DNA of 64,000 nucleotides from Larix kaempferi (GCA_027924585.1 BSBM01000609.1:1003501-1067500), one strand, 5' to 3'; positions 10,759 to 22,243 are shown, counted from the first letter of the stretch. Notes: generated from the letters alone by a model not told the origin. Made by a program: numbers and translations.

Positions 10759-11030
10759 CTCTTTATCGATGAGATACATACAGTCGTTGGTGCATATGCT
10801 ACAAGTGGAGCAATGGGTGCTGCTCTAGAGTGCAAATTTCACTATTGTTCCTTTGGACCGATATATTACTGGGTGTTTTCTACCCGACAAAGCAATCAAC
10901 CTTGTTGATGAAGCTGCTGCTAAATTTATGGATCAATACATATATAAAATGGACGGTTGGGATCCGATACCAACGAGAAACTCAGCACTCCAAATCTCAA
11001 CCGTTTGATGAGATCGATGGTCCAGGTTAA
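10759..11030 (+). pseudogene. ClpB/HSP100 chaperone gene fragments captured in the left LTR
   Basis: Three collinear blocks of the first AAA+ domain of a ClpB-type disaggregase are legible in different frames. 10759-10830 gives LFIDEIHTVVGAYATSGAM, the Walker B segment. 10856-10930 gives DRYITGCFLPDKAI and LVDEAAAK, the segment just before the middle domain. 10992-11018 gives KSQPFDEID. In the intact family the first two blocks are roughly 130 residues apart; here about 25 bp separate them, so the middle is deleted. Just upstream, GVLKAVT-like codons (about 10737-10752) may belong too. Similarity is closer to organellar/bacterial-type ClpB than to cytosolic HSP101 (DEAAAK, DEID). Frameshifts exclude a working product. 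Confidence 0.8.
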
Positions 11031-11529
11031 CATCGCATTGCGAAAGTGCTCGGTGGATAGGATAAAAAGGTCAGTGTGGTAGGGAAACCACCCATTTACG
11101 TGTCACCATTTGGGCATGCCGCATGCATTAAAAAGTGGTATTACAAACAGCCTTGGGCCATGCGGTACCACCTTGGCAAATTTGTGGGAATATAAAAAGG
11201 TAAAGTTGCCCATTTTTGGCAATTTGTTATTATTTGACCAGAGTATCAAAACTCCAAAACCCAATGCCATGTTTTCTGCAACCAAGGAAGAAGACGCCTC
11301 TGTCCGAAAGCCAGGAGGATTCTCCGTTATGTTGGGAGTACTGGAGACAAACGAAAGGTGGAGTTTTTAAAAGGAAGATCGGGGTTTTGATGATGCATCC
11401 GATTACAAGAAGGAAGCGGACTTGAATGTTGTCCTCAACAGATTTAAAAATGCAGCTGAAGTTTGGCGTCCCGAGTTGTATCTATATTAAGATTGTCGCT
11501 TACTGCAAAATGGTACTCGCCAGTTACTA

Positions 11530-11967
11530 GTGGCTGCAATGATCGCAAACTTCACAAAGCCCACAGCAGAGAATCATGCAGTTCTTCGATTTGCAAGAGT
11601 AGTTACCTATTTCAACATTTTGAGCCATGTGGTACATCATATTCGCAGTATTAAGGGTTGTTCTTTTTCTATAAATGAATTTGAGAAGTTTTTCACACTT
11701 GAACCTAGTTTTGAAATGGGGTTTGTAATGGAAGAAACCACATGCTACGAAGGTCAACAATGTGCTCCGAGTGAATCAATCATTCTGCAGAAATTAAAAG
11801 CAGTTGTTGTAATACCAAACTATAACAAATGGTTCTCAACTAGTCAGACACTGTTTATTATTTTAGATCATGGTTATTGCAGCAGCAAAATGCCTAGTTT
11901 GTTTTCAATTCAAAGATGTGATAGAGATGGCGACAATCAGCTTCGTATTTTGCTTTTTTTATTGTAA
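11530..11967 (+). CDS. Hypothetical 145-codon frame within the left LTR
   Basis: An ATG-initiated frame (MAAMIANFTKPTAENH...) is kept open in both LTRs (145 codons here, 142 in the right copy). It has one in-frame 3-bp indel and several amino-acid changes between copies. No domain, signal or membrane segment is recognised. Just upstream another frame (11386-11490, ending AAEVWRPELYLY) is also open in both LTRs. These may be further captured host sequence or chance. Because both LTRs are copied from one template at insertion, agreement between them is weak evidence for selection. Confidence 0.25.
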   Translation: MAAMIANFTKPTAENHAVLRFARVVTYFNILSHVVHHIRSIKGCSFSINEFEKFFTLEPSFEMGFVMEETTCYEGQQCAPSESIILQKLKAVVVIPNYNKWFSTSQTLFIILDHGYCSSKMPSLFSIQRCDRDGDNQLRILLFLL

Positions 11968-13081
11968 AACCATATAATACAACTTGTGTTTCCCATCCTG
12001 ACTGTTCTAATAGGACTTTGTTCAGTAACGAGGAAGCAGGAAAAGGGGTTCTGTACAGGTGGCAGAAAAGTTGAGCACCCCCGAAAATCCAGAATTCCAG
12101 GCAAAACATCAAACAAGCGGCAAAATAATGAATATCAATCGAATAAGTAAAAAATTAAAGACAACTGGCAGCCATCTTTTAGTTTCTGAGGATATGACAG
12201 AACAAACATTCCATATTTTCTGTCATTTATTGTTTACAAACTAATTCTTGTAAAGTAGTGATTAGTTATTTGTCATTATTTTAGTGTCGATGGTTTATTT
12301 TTAGAAAAATACAGTTAGGGTTTGCTCATAGGGAAAATATTTGTATAAAATGTGCATTTTGAAATGTAAAAGGGGGGGGATTTTCAGGAATGAGGAGACC
12401 CGTTCAGGGCATTTGAAGTTTATTCCAGAAATGAATAAAGATTTTAGAGTTTGAGCAGTTTTGGATCAAAGATTCATGCATTGTTGGTATTTACAGTCTG
12501 TATCTTTTCTCTTCTCACTTGTGCATGTTTACTTTCCTAGTTATGCTGTCCATTTTGTCTTTTCTTCTATACTTAGACGAACGTTTAAAATAAATTGCGA
12601 TTCATATTGTTATGCCTCAGTTTATCGTGTTTAAGTATCCATTTGCTTCTCTAAAATCGACAATGGATTCATCCTGGTCTGATGCCCATTGATTGATGGA
12701 TTGTCTTTAATTCTTTCTTTTCACCTGCAAAAAGCTTTGACCGTAACCTAACAATTACCTTGCCTTTGTACAAAAATTCTATTTTTGCTGCTGATAAATT
12801 ATTTTTCTGTTTCTCGACTCCATTTCCCAATGATATCCTATTTCCTGTTGTTCTAACCACATGACTAAAAAAAAAAAATCCATAAGTTTTTACCGTTATT
12901 TTACAATTTGGCCATTGAATTTATTGTCAAGCTGCTGTTGTGGTGACATTGGATAGCAGATTTGCTGAGAGAGCCCTCTCTGGTTGAAAGAGGCCAACTT
13001 TTCCATCTAAAGCTTGGTTTGAAATAGGTTACCTCAGGGTTTCTTTGATACATCCCAAGGAAAATCCGAGTGTTAACATTT

Positions 13082-13099
13082 TGGCGCCGTTGCCGGGGA
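13082..13099 (+). other. Primer-binding site, tRNA-Asp type
   Basis: TGGCGCCGTTGCCGGGGA lies 3 bp after the left LTR end and is complementary to the 3' end of plant tRNA-Asp (CCCGGCAACGGCGCCA). This primer is typical of Athila-like gypsy elements. Confidence 0.88.
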
Positions 13100-13338
13100 G
13101 CGAAGGTCTCATTTTCCCTGGGTATGAATGACAAAGTTTCCAGCTCTAATGGTTGATGGTGAACAATGGTCAGATATCAAGCAGGCTGTGCATCTTTCAC
13201 ATGGCGACTCCATCTTCAAAGAATCCAGTTTTCAAAAATTTCATGGCGACTCCACATTAAAGAAATCCATTTTTGCATTGGTTCACAGGCTAGTCTCCTC
13301 AATTTTCAAATCAGAATTTGCAGCTCCAGTATTTCGAA

Positions 13339-14580
13339 ATGGCCTCATTGTTAAAAAGGTATGCTCCTATGAACAGGTCTCATATTTCTGGTTTTCCGAA
13401 TCAAATTCCCAAAATAGATTGGCAAAGCTACTTGCCCAAATTCAGAGATGAAAACAGTGATAATGCTGCTTTACATTTAATCAAATTTCATGTACGTGTA
13501 CACAAGCTGAAGATTAGGTTTCATGAGGACTGTCTTATGAAGATGTTTATGGCTTCTTTAGAAGTAAAAGCAAGGGATTGGTATGAAAGTTTAAGACCTA
13601 GCAGCTTGTTTTCTTTAAAATATTTTCACATAGCATTTTATGAGCATTATACAGTAGATTTTCCAGCTTTGTCTTTAGTGGAAGATTGCTGTGATCAGTG
13701 TGAGGGTTTCATACAGTACCTTGAAAGTATTGACGAAGATCTAGAAAGTATGAATGATGAAGACCTATTTGAGGCACTCAATCATTTTTCTGCTCAAGTC
13801 CATGGCCATGATGATCGAGAGGAATTTGTTGTAGATGAGATTAATGAAGAAATGATAGTAGTTTCCCGTGATCCCTCTTTGAAAACAAAGGTTGAATCAT
13901 CCGCTCCTTTGTATACAAATGAAGAATACATCCAACATCATGATCAATCTGCAGAAGAAGAAGAAAACAATATTTTTTTGATTCAGGAAATGCACATACC
14001 ACCTCCTCTTTTAACGGAAGAAGAAATAGATAAGCTCCTGCAGAGTCATGCTACAACCCCTACTTATACAGATTTGCAGTGTTCACATAGTCCGTGATAT
14101 GTAAGTGAAACTTCTTCTATTTTTGGACATGTAAATCTGAATTTAAATGATAACGGTCATGATGATCTTTTGAAGGAACCCATTTGTGATAATAATTCTC
14201 CACAAGAAAATCAGTTATTAGGCACTAGTTTCTTTCATCAAGAACATAGAGCTATCATGTCTAATGATCTTGAAGTTTTAGAAGGTCAAATTCAATCCCA
14301 GGATGTTCATTATCAAAATTTATCTTTTGAGGATCATTCTCGACGACCTTTAGTTGTCAAAAAAGAGGAATGTTTTAATATTGAATATGAGGTTAATCAT
14401 TCATTGCTGGAAGAGTATGTTGAAGAAGACAAAACATTTCGATTCTCCCATCAGATTGCAGGAAATTTCAAAGGACATCCAACACAATTTATCTTTTTTA
14501 ATCCTGTAGTTGAGTATATGGGAGATTTTCTCGGTTTAAATTTACAGCAGAATTTTTACTATAAGAATAAAGAAGATTGA
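13339..14580 (+). pseudogene. Retrotransposon gag
   Basis: The ATG at 13339 opens a frame (252 codons to the TGA at 14095) that continues in the same frame to 14580 with only that stop. Residues about 26-110 show the plant gag core: DWQSYLPKF, then A.DWYESLRPSS and F..AFYEHY. Downstream it is acidic (E/D-rich) with no zinc knuckle seen. An upstream ATG at 13128 is possible, but the frames between are broken. Gag would form the particle that packages the RNA. The single TGA could be a lesion or a read-through; a lesion is more likely. Confidence 0.8.
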
Positions 14581-15516
14581 TGGTTGCTTGTGCTATTATA
14601 TTTTCTGTCTATGATTTTTCTCAGACACAATGAAAGAATTAGATTCTTTGAACATTTAATGGATTGGCTTCATTGGCGTTTCCGAATTACTTGATTAGAC
14701 AAAGATTTGGACATATTAAGAGTAGATAGGTAGGAGGAATAAGTTTGTTCGACAAACATTTTTTCAGTATGTACAGTGTTGTTTTAAATACAGTTTGCAG
14801 CTTTTTCACCAGTTATCGGTTTTCAGCTTCAGTTTTTGGATGAAGGATCAGTTACAGGTTGCAGGTTGCAGTTTTCAAGATTGGGAGCCGCCCAATGGTC
14901 AGACACAGGGTCTACGTTGTTCTTTGCTGCCTCGCTGGGAGGACAACATCCCCAGTGGGACCTAGTTGTTAGCACTCAAAACATTTTTGTGATTATTTTT
15001 TTTTTATTTTTTTTTTTGCGACATTGATGGCGCAAAACAGATCAGTTTGCATGATGGAGGTTTTAAACTTGGCCAAGAAAGAAGCATTTTGTCCTCGGAT
15101 GTACGATACCAAGGCCACAAAAAGAAGATTGTTTGGAAAGGAAAAAATCTTCATAACAAAGGAAAATTTGGTCCTATGAGCCTATGTTCAAATTCTATGT
15201 TTCTATGAGGGACGTAGAGGATTTTCAAAGGAGGCTTTAGCCAAAGACAAAAGTTAAGAGGCAAAGCACTTTTAATTTTTATATGAAATAATATAGCCTA
15301 AGCCCACATTCTACAAAGGAGGCTTTGATTTTTATAATGAGCCTGAATGCTAATTACAAACTAGAGCAAAAGATATGATGCCCAACACTGAGATCTTGTC
15401 AAATGACCAGAGCCGAGCCAGGGAGCCAGGGACCCAGAGGGAGCCTCCATGTTCCAAAGCGCCATGGACGAGAGCCTCCCTCTTTTGTTACTTAGTATAT
15501 GTGAGGAGCAAGAAGG

Positions 15517-15526
15517 TATATAAATA
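15517..15526 (+). promoter_or_regulatory. TATA box of the right LTR
   Basis: TATATAAATA at the position equivalent to 10127 in the left LTR. Confidence 0.55.
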
Positions 15527-16147
15527 AAGTGGGGAATTTGTTTCCATCGCATGTGGGATAAAAGATGAGATTAAAAGCATGTATAAAAACGCATTGAAGC
15601 CAAACATGGCACGCTCGGGTGCTTCTTCGAGTTTAAAAGTTATGCAGAGGAGAGGTTGTTGCGACTGTATCTACGCCAGAAACACCATATATTATCACGA
15701 CTGAAAAGAGCAGAAGCTAGTCTTATAGCTATCTCTTTTGAAAAGTATTAAGAATTTAATTTCAACACATGTCAAACACGGTTTAGCTATGATATACAAA
15801 CACCAAAGCAAGCCATGAGAAGGAGCTAGCGAGGGCATGAGATGCTCATAATGGAAAGAAGATTGTTGGCTTCTGTTCCCAAAAATGATTGTTTGAACTG
15901 CATTGAGGAGAACGAGGAAGGTTTTAATTGATAGTAGGCAAAAGAGGCATGCCGTGGGAGGATTATTTTTGAAAATTCAACAGGAAAGTGTCCAAAAGGG
16001 AAGAGTTTTCTAGAGTGCATCCAAGACGAATATTTCAATCCAAAATAATATTTAACTCTCAGTCGTCCATGCAAAATTGTTTGTACTCTTAGAGTGGCGA
16101 ATACAATTTACTATTTTGAAAAGATATTGAAAGTGGTGACAGAATAT

Positions 16148-16420
16148 TCTCTTTATCGATGAGATACATACAGTCGTTGGTGCATATGCTATAAGTGGAG
16201 CTATGGGTGCTGCTCTAGAGTGTAAATTTCACTATTGTTCCTTTGGACCGATATATTACTGGGTGTTTTCTACCTGACAAAGCAATCAACCTTGTTGATG
16301 AAGCTGCTGCTAAAGTTATGTTTCAATACATATATAAAATGGACGGTTGGGATCCAATACCAACGAGAAACTCAGCACTCCAAATCTCAACCGTTTGATG
16401 AGATCGACAGTCCAGGTTAA
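16148..16420 (+). pseudogene. ClpB/HSP100 fragments in the right LTR
   Basis: Second copy of the captured chaperone segment. It shows LFIDEIHTVVGAYA, then DRYITGCFLPDKAI.LVDEAAAK, then QPFDEID, with the same internal deletion and frame breaks as 10759-11030. The capture therefore predates this insertion and is part of the family's LTR. Confidence 0.8.
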
Positions 16421-16920
16421 CACCGCATTGCGAAAGTGCTCGGTAGATAGGAGAAAAAGGCCGGTGTGGTAGGGAAACCACCCATTTACGTGTCACCATC
16501 TGGGGATGCCGCATGCATTACAAAGTGGTATTACAAACAGCCTTGGGCCATGCGGTACCACCTTGGCAAATTTGTGGGAATATAAAAAAGGTAAAGTTGC
16601 CCATTTTTGGCAATTTGTTATTATTTGACCAGAGTATCAAAACTCCAAAACCCAACGCCATGTTTTCTGCAACCAAGGAAGAAGACGCCTCTGTCCGAAA
16701 TCCAGGAGGATTCGCCGTTATGTTGGGAGTGCTGGATACAAACGAAAGGTGGAGTTGTTAAAAGGAAGATCGGGGTTTTGATGATGCATCCGATTACAAG
16801 AAGGAATCAGACTTGAATGTTGTCCTCAACAGATTTAAAAACGCAGCTGAAGTTTGGCATCCCGAGGTGTATCTATATTAATATTGTCGCTTACTGCAAA
16901 ATGGAACTCGCTAGTTACTA

Positions 16921-17349
16921 GTGGCTGCAATGATCGCAAACTTCACAAAGCCCACAGCAGAGAATCATGTAGTTCTTCGATTTGCAAGAGTAGTTACCTA
17001 TTTCAACATTTTGAGCCATGTGGTACATCATATTCGCAGTATTAAGGGTTCTTTTTCTATAAATGAATTTGAGAATTTTTTCACACTTGAACCTAGTTTT
17101 GAAATGGGGTTTGTAATGGAAGAAACTACATGCTACGAAGGTCAACAATGTGCTCCGAGTGAATCAATCATTCTGCAGAAATTAAAAGCAGCTGTTGTAA
17201 TACCAAACTATAACAAATGGTTCTCAACTAGTCGGACACTGTTTATTATTTTAGATCATGGTTATTGTAGCAGCAAAACACCTAGTTTGTTTTCAATTCA
17301 AAGATGTGATAGAGATGACGATAATCAGCTTCGTATTTTGCTTTTTTGA
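16921..17349 (+). CDS. Hypothetical 142-codon frame within the right LTR
   Basis: Counterpart of the frame at 11530. It lacks one codon (GCSF becomes GSF) and ends earlier through a TGA. No recognised domain. Confidence 0.25.
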   Translation: MAAMIANFTKPTAENHVVLRFARVVTYFNILSHVVHHIRSIKGSFSINEFENFFTLEPSFEMGFVMEETTCYEGQQCAPSESIILQKLKAAVVIPNYNKWFSTSRTLFIILDHGYCSSKTPSLFSIQRCDRDDDNQLRILLF

Positions 17350-18465
17350 TTGTAAAACCATATAATACAGCTTGTGTTTCCCGTCCTGCCTGTTCTAATA
17401 GGACTTTGTCCAGTAATGAGGAAGCAGGAAAAGGGGTTTTGTACAGGTGGCAAAAAAGTTGAGCACCCCCGAAAATCCAGAATTCCAGGCAAAACATCAA
17501 ACAGGCGGCAAAATAATGAATATCAGTCGAAGAAGTAAAAAATTAAAGACAAATGGCAGCCATATTTTAGTTTCTGAGGATATGACAGAACAAACATTCC
17601 ATATTTTCTGTCATTTATTGTTTAAAAACTAATTCTTGTAAAGTAGTGATTAGTTATTTGTCATTATTTTAGTGTCGATGGTTTATTTTTAGAAAAATAC
17701 AGTTAGGGTTTGCTCATAGGGAAAATATTTGTATAAAATGTGCATTTTGCAATGTAAAAGGGGGGGAATTTTCAGGAATGAGGAGACCCATTCAGGGCAT
17801 TTGAAGTTTATTCCAGAAATGAATAAAGATTTCAGAGTTTGAGCAGTTTTGAATCAAAGATTCATGCATTGTTGGTATTTACAGTCTATATCTTTTCTCT
17901 TCTCACTTGTGCATGTTTACTTTCCTCGTTATGCTGTCCATTTTGTCTTTTCTTCTATACGTAGACGAACGTTTAAGATAAATTGGGATTCATATTGTTA
18001 TGCCTCAGTTTATCGCGTTTAAGTATCCATTTGCTTCTCTAAAATCGAAAATGGATTCATCCTGGTCTGATGCCCATTGATTGATGGATTGTCTTTAATT
18101 CTTTCTTTTCACCTGCAAAAAGCTTTGACTGTAACCTAAGAATTACCTTTCCTTTGTACAAAAATTCTGTTTTTGCTGCTGATATATTATTTTTCTGTTT
18201 CTCGACTCCATTGCCCAATGATATCCTATTTCCTATTGTTCTAACCACATGACTAAAAAAAACAATCCATACGTTTTTACCGTTATTTTACAATTTGGCC
18301 ATTGAATTTATTGTCAAGCTGCTATCGTGGTGACATTGGATAGGAGATTTGCTGAGAGAGCCCTCTCTGGCTGAAAGAGGCCAACTTTTCAGTCTAAATA
18401 TTGGTTTGAAATAGGTTACCTCGGGGTTTCTTTGATACAGCCCAAGGAAAATCCGAGTGTTAACA

Positions 18466-19226
18466 CCCTCAATAGTCTTTTTTGGGCCTAAAGCATTTGA
18501 ATTCTTCCCTGGAACACTTCCAAGTCCATGAGAGGTATAATTCATGCTCAAAACCACATAATGGCATTGGCATCCTCAATCATAATCCAATGAAACCTTC
18601 AAGAGGACATGTGTGTTTGGTCGAGGTGGCCATATTTGCACTAAATGGATACAATACTGCTTGAAGGAATAATTTTTAGGTCTTCTCCGTGGACCATGTC
18701 CAAGGCCCCGAGGTCCCAAGCCCCATATATTTAATTCTATGTATACCCTAGAGAAGTCGTGCATAGTGATTTGAGCCATTTTTCATGGCCCTAGATGCCT
18801 AAATGGTTTCTTTAATGCCTAAGGCATGATATTATTCACCGGACCACTTCCAAGGAATGAAGACATGTACATACTTCTCAAAACCACCTAATGGAATCGA
18901 AATATTGAATAATAGGCCAATTATACCCTCAATATGACATGTGACATGGTTGATCGAGGAAACATTCTTGGCCTTTGATGGGTAAAATATTCATTTAGGG
19001 AATGAGGTTTAGGTCTACTCTGATAACCATGTCCAATGCCCGAAGGCCCCAAGACCCATAGATGGTGCCATGGATACCCATATGAATTCATGCAGTGATT
19101 CAAGACATTACTAAGGCAGGGACTAAGGCTTGGTCTTATTTCATGGAACATTTCAAATGCCATATGACACATACATACTACTCATAACCACCTTGACCAT
19201 GTATAAGGACCCAAGGACCCAATACT
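18466..19226. repeat. Diverged tandem repeat, period about 330 bp
   Basis: Landmarks CATGTCCAAGGCC..AAG.CCC recur at 18695 and 19028 (333 bp apart), with a shorter spacing to 19198. Each unit also carries AAAACCACCTAATGG, a (T/C)CAATCATA..CCAAT block and GACATGTG....GGT.GA. Copies differ by many substitutions, so this is an old satellite-like array, interrupted by the elements at 9455 and 19232. Confidence 0.75.
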
Positions 19227-19231
19227 CATAC

Positions 19232-20165
19232 CGTTGGAACATTAAAAACCCACTTTAGACTTAGGATATAATTTATTAATCATCTTTTATTAATTTCCTA
19301 GGTTTAGACTAGGTAGTGGCCTCAATTTTCCTTCTTAGTCCACCACTTTCCATAATTATCCACAGGGGCACACTTAGAAATATTATGGATAATATTATGC
19401 TACTTTTATGGTTGTCCTGAATTAGGAAGTGCACTTTCCTTCCTTAGACTGTTTTGTCCTTCTTTTTCTTCTTTTTAATGGATAAGGATAAAGCTAGTTG
19501 CCTTGGAAACTATCTTTATTTGGAAAACTATCCCTTCATCTTTTTCTTCTCTCCAAAGCCATGATATATTTCCTTTTTCTTCACTCATGAGCTTCCAATA
19601 CTTCCTTTTCCAATTCATGAGCCTTTATACCGATTTGGAAATAGATTTTGTCACCTAGGGGTTTTTTAGCTTTTATTAAGCTTTCCTTTTGTGAGCTTTT
19701 CAACTTTCCTTCAAGGCATTCTATTTTCTCTCCTGATATGTATTATTTTTTTTGTACTAGGGTAATCGATAGCTAGATTTGGGCTATTACTCGCATGAAA
19801 CGGGGTCTAGGCATCCAATCTCACTACCTCTATACCCCTAGGTGCATCCATAGGACCCGAACCATGGCACATGGGTAAGATTGGAGGGGATTCGAACACG
19901 TGACATTCCATTTACAACTTCTCATCTTTACCAGTTGAGATTTCCCCCATAATCCCTCATAAGATGTATTATTAATTGTATTCTCATTAATGAATATGAT
20001 CATTATGGAATTGACATTAATTGTGTTTAGTCTCACATATTTTTGCTTCATTTTTTCTTCTCAGTTATGCTAATCTATGAGCAATCTTTTAGTGAGGACT
20101 TCTCTATTTCAAGATCTTGGCTTGTAGAAATTATTACATGGTATCAAAACCATAGAATTCTAATA
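19232..20165 (+). repeat. Left LTR of the short copia-type element
   Basis: It is 934 bp including a 216-bp SINE and its 10-bp target duplication; without them about 708 bp, matching the 710-bp right LTR. Confidence 0.88.
19748..19963 (-). mobile_element. tRNA-derived SINE
   Basis: On the minus strand the element starts near 19963 with an A-box-like TCTCAACTGGT (19940-19930) and a perfect B box GTTCGAATCC (19897-19888), the spacing of an internal Pol III promoter. It ends in an A-run (seen as T-run 19748 onward). The 10-bp duplication ATGTATTATT flanks it at 19738-19747 and 19964-19973. The right LTR keeps the empty site at 22042-22051, proving the boundaries. The body is about 216 bp and non-coding; it would use LINE machinery for mobility. 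Confidence 0.9.
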
Positions 20166-20177
20166 TGGTATCAGAGC
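20166..20177 (+). other. Primer-binding site, initiator tRNA-Met type
   Basis: TGGTATCAGAGC directly after the left LTR; the standard copia primer site. Confidence 0.88.
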
Positions 20178-20242
20178 TTAGATCTATATGAGTCTTCAAG
20201 TATAAGTTTCATAGTTTTTTTTGCAGGTACACAGCTTCTTCA

Positions 20243-20479
20243 ATGGATTCAAATTCAGTTCCTCCTCTTACACCATTCAATTATGTTGAATGGAAGCCAA
20301 AGATGAGCACATACATTAAGAGACATGATCTATTTGATGTGTCTCTTGCCTTTGTTGCAGATCCTGAATCCTCAGAAGATAAATATGGTTGGCTTAATGA
20401 TTGTGACACATCATATGGATCCATGTGTCTAGCTTTTCTCCAAGCATGCGCTACCTTATTGATTCTACTGAATACCTAA
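20243..20479 (+). pseudogene. Copia gag N-terminal fragment
   Basis: The 78-codon frame starts MDSNSVPPLTPFNYVEWK and KMSTYIKRHDLFDVSLA, the DUF4219/UBN2-like N-terminus of plant copia gag. It lacks the rest of the gag core and zinc knuckle. Confidence 0.7.
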
Positions 20480-21533
20480 AGGATCGCTGGACCAACTTGG
20501 ATAGTATTTGGAAATCACAATGAGGTTCATATCATCAATATGTAGAGTGAATTTTACACCTACTCATGTGTTCTCCCTCTTGAAGTATTAGCCTCAACCC
20601 TCTCCGAAGAAGTTGTCTCAGATGAAGATCAAATTGCAGAATATTTAACACTAGTTCCTGAAATTGAAGAGACATCCTCTTCTGGTGCGCAACCTGATGC
20701 TGTTGATGAAGAAGATACAAAAGATGGAGATGATTTTTTTGAATAGATTCCCATACATTCTCACATGTTTTCTCATAAGTCTTCTATTCATAATTCTGAG
20801 AAACATAAGCGAGTTTATGCTCTAGAATCTAAAGAGGTTTTTGAATCCTCTCTTTCACATGAGTCTGTTGGTGTGCAGAATGATGATCTAATGGATATTT
20901 TGGAGGTTATATCATAATTTGGAGTTGTTTAATTCACTCTATATGGTCACATGCTTCCTATTTCATATATTTAATCATTGGCACATGTTCTCAAATTTTC
21001 ACTAAAGATGGAGAACACTACCATTCGCTTGGGTTCAAGTCTCAAGCATATTTTGGTGATTTTGGTTCCAATCTCACCCCTGTTGGTTCAAAGGAAATAT
21101 CAAGGAACCATATAGTACACACTCTTGGAATTGATCCTACCTCAGTTGGTTAGAATTTCAAGTTCCAGGATGGTCTACATATTCATGGATTTATTCTGAT
21201 CAAGTTTGGTTCAAAGAGCAAGCTCTAAGAGCTTCTAGATTCGCTTGCATCCATCGGTGGAAAATTCAAGCACATGTTTTTGGAGCATGATCCACTTCTT
21301 CCCAAAAGGAAGGTACCTCGAGACATCTGATCAATTTCACACCTACTTGATCCTGGAGTAGTTAAGTTTTCATATGCACATGCCCATTTTTTGAGGGACG
21401 GTTTTATTCCCATGAGGTTTTCCCTGTTTCCTCAGTTACATGGGCATAATAATTGTAACGGGGTAACCATAAGCCTATGTTTCTTGGGAACTACACATAC
21501 CTTAATCACTCCAATTCATGTTTAAGGGGGGGT
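20480..21533 (+). other. Interior of the short element after gag
   Basis: Decayed frames with acidic stretches (around 20590-20745) but no recognisable pol domain. It ends in the polypurine tract before the right LTR. Confidence 0.5.
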
Positions 21534-22243
21534 GCTGGAACATTAAAAACCCAATTTAGACTTAGGATATAATATATTAATAATTTTTTTATTAATTTCC
21601 TAGGTTTAGAATAGGTAGTTGGCCTCAATTTTCCTTAAGTTAGGCCACCACTTGCCATAATTATCCACATGGGCGCACTTAGAAATATTCTGGATAAGAT
21701 TCTACTACTTTTATGATTGTCCTGAATTAGGAAGTGCACTTTCCTAACTTATACTGTTTTGTCCTTCTTTTTCTACTTTTTAGTGGATAAGGATAAAGTT
21801 AGTTGACTTGGAAACTGTCTTTATTTGGAAAAATAGCCATCAATATTTTTATTCTCTCCAAATCCATGATATTTTTCCTTTTTCTTCACTCATGATATGC
21901 CAATACTAATTTTTCCAATTCGTGAGCCTTTAGACTAATTTGGAAATATATTTTTTCACCTAGGTTGTTTTAGCTTTTAGTAAGCCTTCCTTTTGTGAGC
22001 TTTTCAACTTGCCTTCAAGACATTCTATTTTCTCTCCTGAGATGTATTATTAATTGAATTATCATTAATGAATATGATCATTATGGAATTGACATTAATT
22101 TTGCTCAGTCTCACATATTTATGCTTAAGTTTTTCTTCTCAATTATGCTAATCTTGGAGCAATCTTTTAATGAGGACTTATCTATTTCAAGATCTTAGCT
22201 TGTAGAAATTCTTACATGGTATTTGAACCATAGAATTCTAGTA
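21534..22243 (+). repeat. Right LTR of the short copia-type element
   Basis: 710 bp, lacking the SINE. Begins TGCTGGAACATT; 3' flank CATAC duplicates the left flank. Confidence 0.88.

Larger units (their letters stand above)
9455..13078 (+). repeat. Left (5') LTR of the TR-GAG element
   Basis: Starts TATTAGCACTC (TG changed to TA) and ends GTGTTAACA. It contains a three-copy tandem array, a TATA box, broken ClpB-like segments and a 145-codon frame. With the TATA box about 670 bp from the start, almost 3 kb of R-U5 would be transcribed as the 5' leader, unusually long. Confidence 0.93.
9455..18465 (+). mobile_element. Non-autonomous gag-only LTR retrotransposon (TR-GAG type) with giant LTRs
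   Basis: Two direct repeats of 3624 bp (9455-13078) and 3499 bp (14967-18465) begin T(G/A)TTAGCACTC and end GAGTGTTAACA. They are flanked by a 5-bp duplication, CCCTC. The interior is only 1888 bp: a tRNA-Asp primer site, a gag frame, and about 390 bp without a recognisable gene before the right LTR. No protease, RT, RNase H or integrase is present, so the element must have depended on pol proteins from a relative. The primer site and gag resemble Ty3/gypsy (Athila/Tat-like) elements. The LTRs differ by scattered substitutions and by a tandem array present only in the left one, so the insertion is not very recent. Confidence 0.92.
14967..18465 (+). repeat. Right (3') LTR of the TR-GAG element
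   Basis: Begins TGTTAGCACTC with the canonical TG and ends GTGTTAACA at 18465. A weak purine stretch (AGTGGGA, 14954-14960) precedes it; no textbook polypurine tract is visible. Gene content mirrors the left LTR except for the single-copy 73-bp unit and a T-rich run at 14994-15017. Confidence 0.93.
19232..22243 (+). mobile_element. Short copia-type LTR element with gag remnant only
   Basis: LTRs at 19232-20165 and 21534-22243 start (T/C)GTTGGAACATTAAAA-like and end TAGAATTCTA(A/G)TA. They are flanked by the 5-bp duplication CATAC (19227-19231 and 22244-22248). The interior is 1368 bp with an initiator tRNA-Met primer site, a short gag start and a polypurine tract AAGGGGGGG (21524-21532). No pol is present. 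The left LTR is longer only because a SINE is inserted in it. The element sits in the ~330-bp tandem repeat. Confidence 0.9.
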
